A DNA stretch of 53,952 nucleotides from Clostridia bacterium. GTDB taxonomy: Bacteria; Bacillota; Clostridia; Oscillospirales; Acutalibacteraceae. The stretch spans positions 1 through 53,952 of the forward strand of contig JAGAJB010000040.1 in the NCBI GenBank assembly GCA_017626295.1. Reading direction: 5' to 3'. A program made the translations under genes and the position numbers. Positions 53,268 to 53,952 of this stretch are shown here, one piece after another (positions within the stretch are counted from its first letter, which is position 1; each line of letters starts with the position of its first letter). The notes beneath the pieces are model-generated. The model saw nothing but the letters and a program-made list of their open reading frames with translations, was not told where the DNA came from and searched no databases.

Positions 53268-53819
53268 ATGAAAAAAAGATACATTAAAAAGCATAGATTT
53301 CTTGTTAGTGAATACTTTTACTCAAAACAAGCAAAAGAAAAATCATCCTTAGATAGAATTGTTCTTACAAGAAAAACGATTGATAACTTTTACGCAGATA
53401 TTATAGCAGATGAACTCGATTTACTTTTTTTGAAACTAAAACATGCTGAAAAGATTATGAAATTTTCAGAACTTAGTTTCAAAAACATTTCACTTCCATA
53501 TATAAGTGCTTGTATTTCAGCTACGATAAGTCTAATTGTTTCCTATACAACAAATATAAGTAGTAAGCTAACTGATATAAACAATATATTCCAATATATA
53601 GGCTTTTTGTTAGCGTACATTATAACTATTGTTCTTATCGTTGTACCAATAGGATTTATTATATGTCTAATTTTACGAAATATAATAAAAAATAGTAATA
53701 AAGATTATTTTGTGTACATATTACCTTACGAAATAAAGGTGATACGAACGACATTAGATAGGCTAATAGCTGAAGCAGGCCTTGATACAGATTTAAAATT
53801 CAATGAAAATAAAGGATAA
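53268..53819 (+). CDS. Two-helix membrane protein of unknown function
   Basis: A 183-residue protein: a basic N-terminus (MKKRYIKKHRF), a helical cytoplasmic part, two membrane helices (about residues 80-95 and 110-135: ISACISATISLIVSY and IGFLLAYIITIVLIVVPIGF), and a hydrophilic tail. A TTCAGGAG site precedes the ATG. It has no recognised family. Its position after the Kiwa-like pair suggests a defence or mobile-element role. Confidence 0.6.
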   Translation: MKKRYIKKHRFLVSEYFYSKQAKEKSSLDRIVLTRKTIDNFYADIIADELDLLFLKLKHAEKIMKFSELSFKNISLPYISACISATISLIVSYTTNISSKLTDINNIFQYIGFLLAYIITIVLIVVPIGFIICLILRNIIKNSNKDYFVYILPYEIKVIRTTLDRLIAEAGLDTDLKFNENKG

Positions 53820-53831
53820 CTAATAATTATC
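53812..53831. repeat. Sequence resembling the inverted-repeat crossover core
   Basis: AAGGATAA, six bases, ATTATC here has the same outer bases as AAGGATAA-TAACAA-ATTATC in the 53-bp repeats (48360-48379), with only the central six differing. It could be a second, diverged recombination site, or a chance AT-rich palindrome. Confidence 0.3.
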
Positions 53832-53907
53832 TTTTATAATTAATTGTATAACTATATTAATTATTCCGTATTTATCGGTCTAACGATGATGAGTAGGAGA
53901 TTTTAGT

Positions 53908-53952
53908 ATGCTAAGTCAAATTTATGCTATACCATGTAAAGTAAACAACCAA
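53908..53952 (+). CDS. Start of a gene running off the window
   Basis: An ATG with TAGGAG upstream opens a frame (MLSQIYAIPCKVNNQ) that continues past the end of the window. Too short to assign. Confidence 0.5.
   Translation, partial: MLSQIYAIPCKVNNQ

Noticed and set aside
29392-53952. Calling the accessory region a complete conjugative element
   Set aside because: No relaxase, coupling protein or type IV secretion genes are in the window and the right end is missing.

Overview
The window reads as chromosome of a spore-forming, low-GC, Gram-positive gut-type Clostridia, probably Ruminococcaceae/Oscillospirales-like. Evidence: AGGAGG-type ribosome sites throughout, a type III glutamine synthetase, a SpoVAD gene remnant, a dockerin on a secreted protease, AgrD/AgrB-type quorum sensing and clostridial mobile-element genes. 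No rRNA, tRNA or CRISPR array was seen.

Positions 1-28900 are ordinary chromosome. In order: a GlpA-like / FAD-NAD oxidoreductase / DUF1667 operon running into a GH29 alpha-L-fucosidase and nadD-yqeK-rsfS; a four-helix-bundle gene inside near-perfect terminal inverted repeats; leuS; a structured intergenic region with a candidate RNA and a 48-codon gene; a MATE exporter; a PqqD-like / S26-like / nucleotidyltransferase trio; a fused Wzz-BY-kinase; hflX; then glnA (type III) and a chrA pair on the minus strand; ligA; a phosphoribosyltransferase; a Na/Pi cotransporter; an RluA-type pseudouridine synthase; DUF554; fucO-like alcohol dehydrogenase; and a GH125 mannosidase. The fucosidase, FucO-like enzyme and GH125 point to use of host or plant glycans.

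At about 29300 a SpoVAD gene is cut: only its C-terminal part (28895-29299, minus) remains, directly abutting a large serine recombinase. The N-terminal half is nowhere in the window. From here to the end the DNA is more AT-rich and accessory in character, consistent with the left end of an integrated element larger than 24 kb whose right end lies outside the window. It carries mobile-element genes (serine recombinase, small element protein, sigma-region-4-like protein, CxxC zinc ribbon). Next comes a complete divergent agr quorum-sensing locus (agrD, agrB and an XRE gene on minus; an XRE gene, agrA and agrC on plus). Downstream are a secreted 1757-residue RHS/YD-repeat protein, a secreted subtilase with leucine-rich repeats and a dockerin, a lipoprotein, and a second subtilase without signal peptide. 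A pair of direct repeats resembling AgrA boxes precedes the RHS gene.

The most striking part is 47400-51450. A perfect 53-bp inverted repeat (48360-48412 and 50444-50496) flanks about 2 kb holding a divergent spermidine-synthase-like gene plus speD on one strand and an unrelated 289-residue gene on the other. Each repeat copy carries the ribosome site, start codon and first codons of the gene beside it. A tyrosine recombinase lies just outside. Upstream, a promoter-like module and a class III nucleotidyl-cyclase-like gene read into the left repeat with no terminator. The recombinase gene ends in a strong terminator just before the right repeat. This is the layout of a phase-variable switch that alternates expression of SpeE-like/SpeD with the other protein. 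It is followed by a Kiwa-like anti-phage pair (DUF4868 KwaB-like then a KwaA-like membrane protein, in reversed order), one more membrane protein, and the start of another gene at the window edge.
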